Shown here one piece after another: positions 1 through 8,059 of a DNA stretch of 17,592 nucleotides. Positions within the stretch are counted from its first letter, which is position 1. Each line of letters begins with the position of its first letter. The stretch is from positions 1 through 17,592 of the forward strand of contig CALKMS010000011.1 in the NCBI GenBank assembly GCA_938091145.1. Direction: 5' to 3'. The notes under the pieces are model-generated. The model had not been told where the DNA came from, ran no database searches, and saw nothing but the letters and a program-made list of their open reading frames with translations. The DNA comes from an uncultured bacterium (GTDB lineage: Bacteria; Actinomycetota; Aquicultoria; SKW223; CALKMS01). A program made the translations under genes and the position numbers.

Positions 1-838
1 ACTTAGCCTCTGCTTCCTCAACACGGCGGCGATAAAGAGCGTAAAGCCCAGTCGCCACCAGAACAGGAACTGTCAGTTTGGAAGCAACGCCGGTAACCTC
101 TTCAGTTAGACTCAAAACGTGGTCCTCAACAAACGGATCAGCCGTCGGAGTAGAGATTGGACTATTTCCAGCCCAGTACCAGTTCCCATCACCCTCTAAG
201 TATTTATAATAGGTGCCTCCAATCGTCTTCTCATTAGTATTTATATCAGCCTTGTAGCCCATCCTCAAAGCCCCACCAGGACAAGCGAGAACACAAGCGG
301 TCACTTCAGGATTGGAGAGGTTGCTGTAACTACCAAAAGTCTTAATTTCGACCACTTTGGGGTTGGTGGTGTTGTTAACCGCCAGTGGAATTCTTCGCCC
401 GTAACACATATCACATTTAAACGCTTTCTTGCTACCATTTATTCCTTTGCCAACTTTAGGATAACCACCGCGTCCACAATGCGAATGACAAGGATAGTCA
501 TATCCGTTATAACAAGAATTGGGGTTGCACGCACTATAATCAACCGTCACTTCGCCAGTCGGCTGCTTTTGTATTGCCCGGAATGGGCAGCCAAGCGAAC
601 ACGGCGGCTGGCTTCGGCAATGCCAACAGTTATACTTAACCATCGGGTAAAAGTCGCCACCTATCTGAGGCTTGACCACTGTTACGTCATCAGAAGAAAG
701 ACGGTTTACACCTTGGTCAGTGTTACTCTTAAGCATCGCACCTAAAGGCCCGTTGACAAAGTTACGTTGGCACGCAACCACACAACCACGACACTTAATA
801 CAACGATCATAGAAATTAACCACAGCTAATTCTGACAC
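1..838 (-). CDS. fdhB: Formate dehydrogenase iron-sulfur (beta) subunit, partial at left edge
   Basis: Electron-transfer partner of the formate dehydrogenase encoded just upstream; it passes electrons from the catalytic subunit through a chain of iron-sulfur clusters. The visible 279 codons hold 16 cysteines in four groups: 13/16/19/23 (CIKCRGC..AC), 71/74/80/84 (CWHC....PPC...CP), 104/109/117/121 and 142/145/182/186 (CDMC ... ACVLACP). Groups 1, 2 and 4 match the FdnH/HybA-type family. Group 3 has unusual spacing (C-x4-C-x7-C-x3-C instead of C-x2-C-x2-C-x3-C). A hydrophobic stretch at about residues 254-269 followed by RRR resembles the single C-terminal anchor of FdnH-type subunits. The start is GTG at 838, set by a strong GGAGGTG ribosome binding site at 846-852; no ATG lies nearby. 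The gene follows the catalytic subunit by 17 bases, so it is in the same operon. The 3' end lies outside the window. Family assignment is firm; the role as FDH partner rests on context. Confidence 0.88.
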   Translation of the reverse strand, partial: MSELAVVNFYDRCIKCRGCVVACQRNFVNGPLGAMLKSNTDQGVNRLSSDDVTVVKPQIGGDFYPMVKYNCWHCRSQPPCSLGCPFRAIQKQPTGEVTVDYSACNPNSCYNGYDYPCHSHCGRGGYPKVGKGINGSKKAFKCDMCYGRRIPLAVNNTTNPKVVEIKTFGSYSNLSNPEVTACVLACPGGALRMGYKADINTNEKTIGGTYYKYLEGDGNWYWAGNSPISTPTADPFVEDHVLSLTEEVTGVASKLTVPVLVATGLYALYRRRVEEAEAK

Positions 839-855
839 CTATCTTCACCTCCTCT

Positions 856-3800
856 TTACGGCGTTATAGTCTTACTAATCTGGCAGAGACACACCTTGGT
901 CTCAGGCATATTAGTGTTACTATCTTGAGCATCCATAGTAAGCAAATTAGCAGAAGGACCAGGATTTGAACCTTTTGAACCCCAATGGAAAGGAACAGCT
1001 ACTACACCCTTAGTTACCCGACTAACTGGCTTGCCTGCCCTATTTCGAGAAGTAAATATCTTTGCTCGGAAAGGACCAACCCAACCATAGGCGTGAAGAT
1101 AATCGTCAGTGACACCATTATTGGCAGCCCAAACTGACCGAGCAGTACGAATATAAACCAGATCACCATCGTTAATTTTATACGCAGCCGCGTCATCCGG
1201 GCTTATTTCTAGCAGGGGTTCAGGAACTAGCTCATTTAAATAGCCGATATTTCGGCTCATTGGACCACCCAGGTAATGCTCAACATAGCGAATAGTAGTT
1301 AAAACAAGTGGATAATCTGAAACGCTTCCTGTCGGAATAACTGAAGGTATCCCTCTCGTTCCATAAGTTGAAAGCAAATCGGGACGTGGTGATTCGTGAG
1401 ATTCCCAGTGAAGCGGTGTCCGACCATCGGCTTCTGCCAGTTTAAAGTAAGAGCGATAGGTAAGGGAATATGGAACCGGAAGAGGAGGATTATCAGGAGT
1501 AATATGAACAAATAAACGCCCGCATTTATCCGGTGTCACTATCAAGTCAGCAACGTCACCGGGGGAACCAGCAATATGCCCTGGCTGATTAGCTAAACCG
1601 TTGCAGTTGTAGAACACCCGGCGGTTATAAAGCCAGGCGTGACCCCAATAAGGATAAATCGTGGGTCCATTGGTTGCACCAGTTGGCTGAATGTTTCGGC
1701 TTTGCGACCAGTTCGGCGTATCATAAACAACACCAGGAACACCCAACAACTTACCTGCGGGCACTTTGCTCGCCTCATTCCAACCAGGTCTAACTGCCGC
1801 CGTTCCCGCATAAATCCAAACAGTTCCTCCACTAGCCATATTAGCTGCAATCTGCTTGTAAATTGACTCAGCATACCCAGGAGCGCCAGAATGAGCCCAG
1901 TCTTTTCGATAATCATCGTTGTTCCAGCCCGTCCACGGGTCAGCTGGCAAGTTGTACTGGCTGGCAAACAAAGCTTGCCAAATAGTGGCAGTAGTTGAAT
2001 TATCAACCCCCAGTGGAGCTTGAGAAGTGTTAACATTCAAGGCATTCCTTTTAGTAAGCTCGTAGGCTAGTAAGGTCAAAATCTCTAAATCAGTTTTGGA
2101 ATTGCCTTTAGGTGGGGCAACTTGCCACTTCCACTGAATAACCCTAGCTGAGTTAGTATAAGTACCACACTTCTCAGCAAAGCTAGCGGCCGGCAGGAAG
2201 TAAGCAGTAGTGTAATCTCCGATTTCCGCCTCAGCAGTCTCCGAAAGGAACATATCAGATACTACCAGCATGTCAAGACCCTTAATGCCATTCCTGATAA
2301 TCGGGCTATTACCCTCGCTTTGAACAGGATTCTGCCCCAAACAAACAAGAGCTTTAATCTTTGGCTTAGCTGTTGTATACCCTGGATTAGCAGAGTTAGC
2401 CTGGACAAACATAGTTCGGTGGTCGTAACCAGGGTTTTTCGTTCCACCAACCCAGCTTGAACCTGTCCCAGGCCACCACATAAAAGCACCACTAGCTCCT
2501 GAAATCTGTGCATCTTGAATTTGACCACTGGGAGCCCCAACAAAGAAAGCATAAGTCATATTCTTAAAGCCATTTTGCTGGAGTCCCGTTTTTGCTGAGT
2601 TGCCAAACAAACTTAATACATAGGAATTATAATCAGTTGAACCAGGAGGAGCTGAGTAACCAGGAATCAACGCTTTCAAAAGTCCCATATCAGTTGAGCC
2701 TTGAACATTACCAATACCCCGAAGAGCGTTAACACCACCCCCAGCTCGACCCATATTGCCGCAAAGAAGTTGCAAGACAGCGTAGGCACGAATGTTTTGT
2801 GAGCCGTGAGTATGCTGAGTGGTACCCATCGCATAAAGAATAGTAGCTACCCGATAACCTGAAGTGCCAAAAGGTGCACCGTTTTTCGCCCAAGCGTTCT
2901 CCAACACATCCTCACAAAGCTGCTCGAAATCAGCAGTAGAGAAGTTGGGTGGGTCACCAGCTTTCACCCGACCACAAATGTCAACTACCACCTCTGGAGT
3001 ATATGCGGAAGTGCGAGCCTTGAGATACTGAAAGACTGAGTCAGAATGATTTATGTTTCCAGAGTAAATTGGTAACTTAGTGGCGGTGGCATAAGCAAAC
3101 TCATTGGGGTTTGCAACAAAGAAATTATAGTTGGCATCAGCTGAAGTTGGAGCAAAAAGATCCACTCCGTAACGCAGATAATCAGTTCGGTTTGAATTTA
3201 AGAGCATCCCCGCATCAGTGAAGCACGGCCACTTCATTCCGGTAGTGGAAGGCCAAGTTCCACCAGATCCATCACCCTTATCAAATTTAAACAAACCACC
3301 AGCTAAAGCAGGGTCGTAAGTAAGAGTAAGGTACTTATCACGACTGGCACTGAGTGAACCACTTTCATATTCATTAATCAAATACCTAACAATGCCATTT
3401 ATAAAAGCAATATCAGTTCCCGGACGGATGCTAATGTGCTTCCCTGTTCTTTTCGCCTCTTCCATTCGCTTTTCCAAATTATCTGCCATTCGGGTTCGAC
3501 GAGGATCAATTACATAGGCATTAGCGCCAGCATCAACAGCTCTCTGAACCCAAACAGATGAGCCAGGGTGATTTTCGTAAGGATTGGAAAACACCAAAAG
3601 CAAAGTTGAATGCATAATGTCAACCCACTGATTAGTCATTGCTCCTCGACCAAAAGTGCGGCCAAGACCGGCCACCGTGGTCGAGTGTCATATACGAGCC
3701 TGGTTTTCTGTATTGTTAGTCCCAAAAAGAGCAATCAGCTTGCGGTAAAAGTAGCATTCCTCATTGGTCATGTGAGAAGAACCCATAAAAGCCACTTGGT

Positions 3801-4253
3801 CAGCTCCGGCATAATTAGGCAACCCCGGAGAAGTAGATTTTATACTCAACAGAGTATCAGCAATGCCACTTATTGCATCTTGCCAACTAATCGACTGCCA
3901 AGTACCGCCACTACCATATCTCACCTTGGGGCCATCAGTTATCCGCTGAGGAGAGTTAACCAAACCTATATTGGAGCGCCTTTTGAGCATTGAGCGCCAT
4001 CATTGTAAGGATGAATGGGATCGCCATAAATATCTTTAATTCCACCGCTGCCGTCAGGAACACCAATCATACCACAACCAAGAGAACAGTAAGGGCAAAT
4101 GGTCGGAATGCCACTGGAAACAGCAGCCCCAGCAGGAGGCGGATTATAAAACCATTCAGCCATTGTTCCCGCCGCCCCAGCAGCCGCTGTGGCTTTAAGG
4201 AATTGTCTTCGAGTCATTCTTAGCTTGTTTTCAAAACCTTTTTCCTGGGACAA
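856..4253 (-). CDS. fdhA: Formate dehydrogenase catalytic (alpha) subunit, selenocysteine-containing, with one frame break
   Basis: Molybdopterin (Mo/W-bisPGD) enzyme that interconverts formate and CO2, exported by Tat. Residues 14-20 are TRRQFLK, a Tat twin-arginine motif, followed by an Ala-rich hydrophobic stretch. Cys53/56/60/89 form the N-terminal [4Fe-4S] motif (CPYCSLGC ... QCSKGA). In-frame TGA at 3690-3688 falls in N-Q-A-R-I-U-H, matching the Sec site of FdnG-type enzymes (N-Q-A-R-V-U-H-G), and is followed by a conserved F-G-R-G-A-M-T-N-Q-W. The family motif G-N-V-Q-G-S-T-D-M is present further on. The reading frame breaks once, near 3967-3974, where one base seems to be missing; restoring it gives about 1132 residues with Sec near position 189 (E. 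coli FdnG is 1015 with Sec196). The start is TTG at 4253, 9 bases after AGGAGG (4263-4268); ATG at 4217 is an alternative with no good binding site. The gene follows the hexahaem cytochrome gene and precedes the FeS subunit gene. Confidence 0.9.
3645..3690 (-). promoter_or_regulatory. Selenocysteine UGA codon and bacterial SECIS hairpin of formate dehydrogenase
   Basis: The UGA codon lies at 3690-3688. Downstream, CTCGACCA (3685-3678) pairs perfectly with TGGTCGAG (3652-3645). Inside this, GGCC/GGCC closes a six-base apical loop, GGUCUU, that starts 19 bases after the UGA. The E. coli fdhF SECIS has a GGUCU apical loop at nearly the same distance, so this is a convincing SelB-dependent insertion signal. 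It shows that the organism reads some UGA codons as selenocysteine. Confidence 0.9.
3967..3974 (-). other. Frame break in formate dehydrogenase gene (apparent one-base deletion)
   Basis: Reading from the start, the frame runs ...C-S-K-G-A-P-I and stops at TAG (3968-3966). The homologous protein continues in the frame offset by one base: ...I-G-L-V-N-S-P-Q-R. Adding one base in CCA-AT-ATA restores K-G-A-P-x-I-G-L-V-N-S, with the same spacing as K-G-A-G-L-L-D-Y-V-N-S in E. coli FdnG. No obvious slippery heptamer for programmed frameshifting is present. A consensus error or a real mutation are both possible. The rest of the gene is well conserved, which favours an error or a very recent change. 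Confidence 0.8.
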
Positions 4254-4275
4254 ATATTCAAACCTCCTTTCATCA

Positions 4276-4298
4276 GGGGCAGGCCAGTGGCCTGCCCC
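4276..4298 (-). promoter_or_regulatory. Perfect GC-rich hairpin between cytochrome and formate dehydrogenase genes
   Basis: GGGGCAGGCC and GGCCTGCCCC form a perfect 10-bp stem with a 3-base loop, placed between the stop of the hexahaem cytochrome (4305) and the ribosome binding site of the formate dehydrogenase (4263-4268). On the transcribed strand it is not followed by a U-run, so it is a poor intrinsic terminator. It could stabilise the upstream message, mark a processing site, or lower expression of the downstream genes. The structure is certain at sequence level; its role is inferred. Confidence 0.6.
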
Positions 4299-4304
4299 AA
4301 ATTT

Positions 4305-5936
4305 TTATTTGTTATGACACCTCTCGCAAACGCCACGGTTGTCAGCCCGCAAGAGCTGACTTCCATGAGTGTCAGTCGCGGGACCATCAGCATCAGCGTT
4401 AGCAGGAGGAACACCTTGATTGGCTTGTCCAACTGGGTCAGGCACCAGCCAGTAGCCAAAGCCACCAGGGAAAAATTGAGGAGAAAGACCAGCATTAGCA
4501 TAACCCGACATTCTGACACTCGTTCCATGAGCCCGATGACAGGTTAAACATTCAATCCAATCAGTAAGCTCATAAGCCTGGTTAACGCCTCTTTCAGACT
4601 TAGCATGGTCAAGCGGGAGGTCAACAAAATAAGTTCCGCCCGGATAGTTAGCGGCAAAAGCAAATGGGTCATAAGTTAAAGCCACCGGTCCATTAAAGGC
4701 GGAAAGGGGAACATTAACCGGGTGACGATGGCGTGCCACTGAACCCAAGCCATCACCTGCATTATAAGCCTGGTAAACAATTTCTCCCGAAGTATGAGTT
4801 GTTGCTGGGGTGTTTTGCTCGCCGCGAACTACCGTAAAGGTGTTACCGACCAAAGCCGTGTATCTCATTACTTCAGTACCGATTTGGATGTAACCAGGCG
4901 GTGGTGCAAAATCGCTAGCGTCATCAACAACCACCACCGTATCAGCGGTGCCAAGGTTGTTTTGAAGAATTGCCACCACTGTCTGATTACGATTAGCATC
5001 CCAGTCAACATCATTTGAGTTCGGTGTGGTCACTGCCCCGTCCCCCACTGTTGCTGCCGCCGATGCCTTCGCATTTGGAGTAACGCTAACTTTCGCCATA
5101 TAGTTCTCATGACAAGCCGTACACCAACCGCTCATACCATGACGGTTGTCCTCAGTTCCCGGGTTAGCATTAGTGCCCCTAGCATAACGGGCCCAGGTAT
5201 AACTTGGACGGTAGTTTGGATACTGACGGTGCTTGCGGAAGCCATCAGTAGGAGCGGGTGTTCCTAAATTCGGATCAGTGTCGTTAGCGTAAGGATAACC
5301 CACTTCGGTTGAGATAACCCAGGGATAAGGATCAGGGTCAGGATCACCCGGAACATTGTTCAGGAAACCGCCAACATCGTGTCCGTTAACATAGTCTTTA
5401 AGAATTCGGTAGTTAGAGCTTCCATGAGGATCATGGCAGCTTATACAATCCATATTTATCTGATAAGCTTGCTTTTCACCTGAACCCCAAGCCGTCCAGG
5501 CTGCCCCATTATACTCGTGATAAGAAGTAACAGGTTCATAATTTCCACTGGCATAGTAATAGTATTGGCTAAAGCCACCGCCATTTAACGGAGCGTTAAT
5601 AGTCGAGCTGGGATCAAGCTGACCGCCAGGGGAAAGAACAGTGTCAAGGATACCAGTTTCAACATTAGTAGCCGCACCAGGAGCGCCAGCCGAATGGCAA
5701 ACATAGCAGAAGATATAAACCTGGTCAGTTGGCGGGCCAACTAAGAGAGAGTTATGAGGTGTGTTAGCATTGTCAAGCCAGGTGACCATTGAAGTAGCAG
5801 TGTGAGCTCGATGGCAACCAGCACAAGCATCAGTGTCTGCAACATAACCACCATGAATAGCGAAGTTAGCATAAGCTGCCGAAGCGGCTAGCATCAAAAA
5901 AGTGGCGAAGAATAGTACAAGCCAAAAACGTTTCAT
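4305..5936 (-). CDS. Exported hexahaem c-type cytochrome with an inserted beta-rich segment
   Basis: Probable electron carrier linking the hydrogenase and the formate dehydrogenase encoded on either side. The 543-residue protein starts with a signal peptide (MKRFWLVLFF..., cleavage likely after ASAAYA near residue 23). Six CXXCH haem motifs begin at Cys38, 77, 164, 272, 463 and 537. Several further His residues (for example RAH after motifs 1 and 5, DPHG after motif 3) could be distal ligands. Between motifs 4 and 5, residues about 317-392 lack haem motifs and contain PPPGYIQIGTEVMRYT and VVRGEQNT.A..H..G, which look like a small beta-sandwich or tail-fibre-like unit. ATG at 5936 overlaps the TGA of the hydrogenase large subunit by four bases, implying translational coupling. 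I do not recognise a named family; it resembles doubled-CXXCH multihaem proteins in general form. Its role as a shared carrier is inferred from gene order. Confidence 0.85.
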   Translation of the reverse strand: MKRFWLVLFFATFLMLAASAAYANFAIHGGYVADTDACAGCHRAHTATSMVTWLDNANTPHNSLLVGPPTDQVYIFCYVCHSAGAPGAATNVETGILDTVLSPGGQLDPSSTINAPLNGGGFSQYYYYASGNYEPVTSYHEYNGAAWTAWGSGEKQAYQINMDCISCHDPHGSSNYRILKDYVNGHDVGGFLNNVPGDPDPDPYPWVISTEVGYPYANDTDPNLGTPAPTDGFRKHRQYPNYRPSYTWARYARGTNANPGTEDNRHGMSGWCTACHENYMAKVSVTPNAKASAAATVGDGAVTTPNSNDVDWDANRNQTVVAILQNNLGTADTVVVVDDASDFAPPPGYIQIGTEVMRYTALVGNTFTVVRGEQNTPATTHTSGEIVYQAYNAGDGLGSVARHRHPVNVPLSAFNGPVALTYDPFAFAANYPGGTYFVDLPLDHAKSERGVNQAYELTDWIECLTCHRAHGTSVRMSGYANAGLSPQFFPGGFGYWLVPDPVGQANQGVPPANADADGPATDTHGSQLLRADNRGVCERCHNK

Positions 5937-8038
5937 CGCAGCTTCACCCCCTCTCTACAAACCTTGCCTCTCTTGCTACCACCACACTCCCTATCTTCTT
6001 TTTCTTTTTTAGTTACCACGTGGACGGTGCAAGCGATACAAGGATCAAAGGAGTGAACTACTCTTAAAACTTCAACCGGAACTAACCTGTTCTGGTCATC
6101 AAACGCTTTCCCAGCGTAACCCTTTATTTTTAAGTTGTTGCTTAATATTGCCTGCTCAATAGGGCCTGGCTGAGAAGCAGCATCAGCTGGAGAGTCGTTC
6201 CAGGTTGAAGGAACAACACACTGATAATTTTGGATGTTTCCACCTGCATCAGTTACCAGGTAGTGAGCCAAAGCACCACGTGGAGCCTCATGGGAGCCAA
6301 AGCCTGAAGTTGAAGTGCCAAAAGTCGGAGTGGTATAAGCAGGCTGAGCCAAAACCGATGAAAGCTGATCAAGCCAGATAGCGGCTGCTGAGGCCACTTT
6401 CAAGGCTTCTTGAGCTCTGGCTCGATGGCGGTCCATTGCTGAGAAGCCAGGAGTAGCACTGGGCTTATCCTGATTGTGCAAAACAAGGTAAATGTGTGTG
6501 GCCGCTAACGGGACGGAAGTCAAATCATTAGAAGCTGATGTCAGAGTGTAAGCCTTAAGATAAGCATGAGGAGTGTGAGCGTAAGGAGCGCCACTGTTGT
6601 AATACTGGGAAACCCACATCCTGGCTAAGGGACCAACTTCCATTACCGTTGGTGAGCCATTAATCATCAAGCGAGGAGCTTTAGCCCAGCTATACTTTGG
6701 GCTTCCAGAGTAACTGGTATAACTTGGGTCAGTGTAACCATCAAAAGGATGACGAGGATGCTCAGCACCTGGAACATCAGCATACCATGAAGAGTTAATA
6801 TACTCAACCACTCCAGCCGTATTGCTGGTTCCACTAATACCCGGGTCAACTTTTCCATCATCTTGATAGTAAATAGTGTTAGTACTAGAAAGATAGTAGC
6901 CACGAGCAAAGAGCCGCTTATTCAAACTGTTAGGCATACCCCAGCCCGTAGTTGAAGGGGTAGCGCAAGGATTATTAAAGGCACCCCAGGCTAAAAGATT
7001 GCCGCAACCTGCACCATAACCACTTCCATAGTTGTTAGTGTTGTCATACTCATTATAAATAGCGGCTACGATTTCAGTTAAAGGAATGTAGCGACCGGAC
7101 GTAAACTCAGTATATTCTTGAAGCACACTGGAAAAAGTACTTATGTCAGAACTGGTTGGATTATAAGTTACACCTCCCGCTACAAGACCTCTAAACATTG
7201 GCAAACCACCGCAAAGCATACCACCAGCTTCCAAGATTCTTCTTCTGACCTGAAGGGCGTCAACATAGTCCTTAATAACTCGGGACCAAATACTCCACTG
7301 CTGATTGACTTCTTCAACTGGATTGGTAGCTGCCGCTGAACTATAATTGCTGGAGCCGTCAATAGTCAAACCGGCAGCGGAAGCAGCGCTAGCAAAGTCA
7401 TAACCAGGAATAACAATATTGGTGGTGTCGTCGCCAGCTGAAGGTTGAATTAGCTGACCTATCACCAGGCCAGCAGAAGTATAAGTACTAGTGGGGAAAC
7501 CAGGACGAAGAACTGGATGGTAATAACGGTGAGCATTAGGTGACTGATAAGTATCAGGGTAAGTATAGGCAACTAACGGTTCAGCGCTGGTGGGAGCATC
7601 AAAATAAGGTGTCCAAGGAGCCATTGGTGGACCCATTACATAGTCAAGAGCGGCCAAAGCATAGAAATGAACCATATGGCTCATCATAAACTCTGCGCCC
7701 AGAATAAGATTACGCATCAAGAGAGCTTTTTGGGTAATCGGAGTGCCCTCGCCCGGACCAGCACTGGCGAAAGTTTGACCATCAGAAGCAAAACCCGCTG
7801 CTTTCTCAACCGCGAAACTCGCGGTTAACCCATGGGGAATGGGTCAGACACCTCATATCCGCTGGACGATAGTGATAGCTTCCTTTTGGTGCCGCTTGTA
7901 GAGAATATTTTCAAAACCGCGATACATCATCGACTTGACTCTGACATCTGTAACCGCCGAAGTACCGTCGTCTACTGTTAACTCAACTCCCAAATGTCCT
8001 TCTATTCGGTTTACCGGGTCAAGATGATAAGTTGCCAT
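5933..8038 (-). CDS. [NiFe]-hydrogenase large subunit with two selenocysteine codons in the N-terminal nickel motif
   Basis: Catalytic subunit for H2 oxidation or production, carrying the Ni-Fe centre; group 1 (HyaB/HydB-like) features include N-R-I-E-G-H-L near the start, H-F-Y-A-L-A-A-L-D-Y-V and the late G-S-H-E-A-P-R-G-A-L motif. The frame is continuous for 701 residues apart from TGA at codons 62 (7855-7853) and 65 (7846-7844). These fall exactly on the two cysteines of R-x-C-G-x-C-P-x-x-H, giving R-I-U-G-V-U-P-I-P-H. The C-terminal motif D-P-C667-I-A-C670-T-V-H673 is normal; a family maturation protease would cut after His673 and release a 28-residue tail. Ser/Thr/Asn/Tyr-rich insertions lie between conserved blocks. 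ATG at 8038 is 6 bases after GGAGG, 21 bases after the small-subunit stop; an ATG-TAA start-stop pair directly precedes it. Export would rely on the Tat signal of the small subunit. Reading TGA as plain stop would leave two fragments without an intact active site. Confidence 0.9.
7808..7855 (-). promoter_or_regulatory. Two UGA (Sec) codons and SECIS-like hairpins of the hydrogenase
   Basis: UGA codons lie at 7855-7853 and 7846-7844, separated by two codons (Gly, Val). Downstream, AACCGCG (7826-7820) and CGCGGTT (7814-7808) form a perfect 7-bp stem with loop AGUUU, starting 25 bases after the second UGA and 34 after the first. The G at the second loop position followed by U fits known bacterial SECIS loops loosely. 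A second hairpin, ACCCAU/AUGGGU with a UCCCC loop, lies between the second UGA and this stem and begins inside the second UGA. Which hairpin serves which UGA is not clear. The coincidence of both UGAs with the Cys positions is strong; the SECIS call is moderate. Confidence 0.65.
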
Positions 8039-8059
8039 TTACATCCCTCCCTTCCTTAA

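Noticed and set aside
479..745. Plus-strand open frame of 88 codons
   Set aside because: It lies antisense to the formate dehydrogenase FeS subunit, whose cysteine motifs are clear on the minus strand; no binding site or family match.
3610..3993. Plus-strand open frame of 127 codons
   Set aside because: Antisense shadow of the formate dehydrogenase catalytic gene across its Sec site.
7844..7855. UGA as Trp or Gly under an alternative genetic code
   Set aside because: UGA ends the hydrogenase large subunit (5935-5933) and cytochrome b (16169-16167) at sensible places, TGG codes Trp throughout, and in-frame UGA appears only at known Cys/Sec positions.
7720..8038. Hydrogenase large subunit as a pseudogene broken by stops
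   Set aside because: There is no frame change, both stops are UGA, both fall on the catalytic Cys, and the flanking residues (R-I, G-V, P-I-P-H) are intact.
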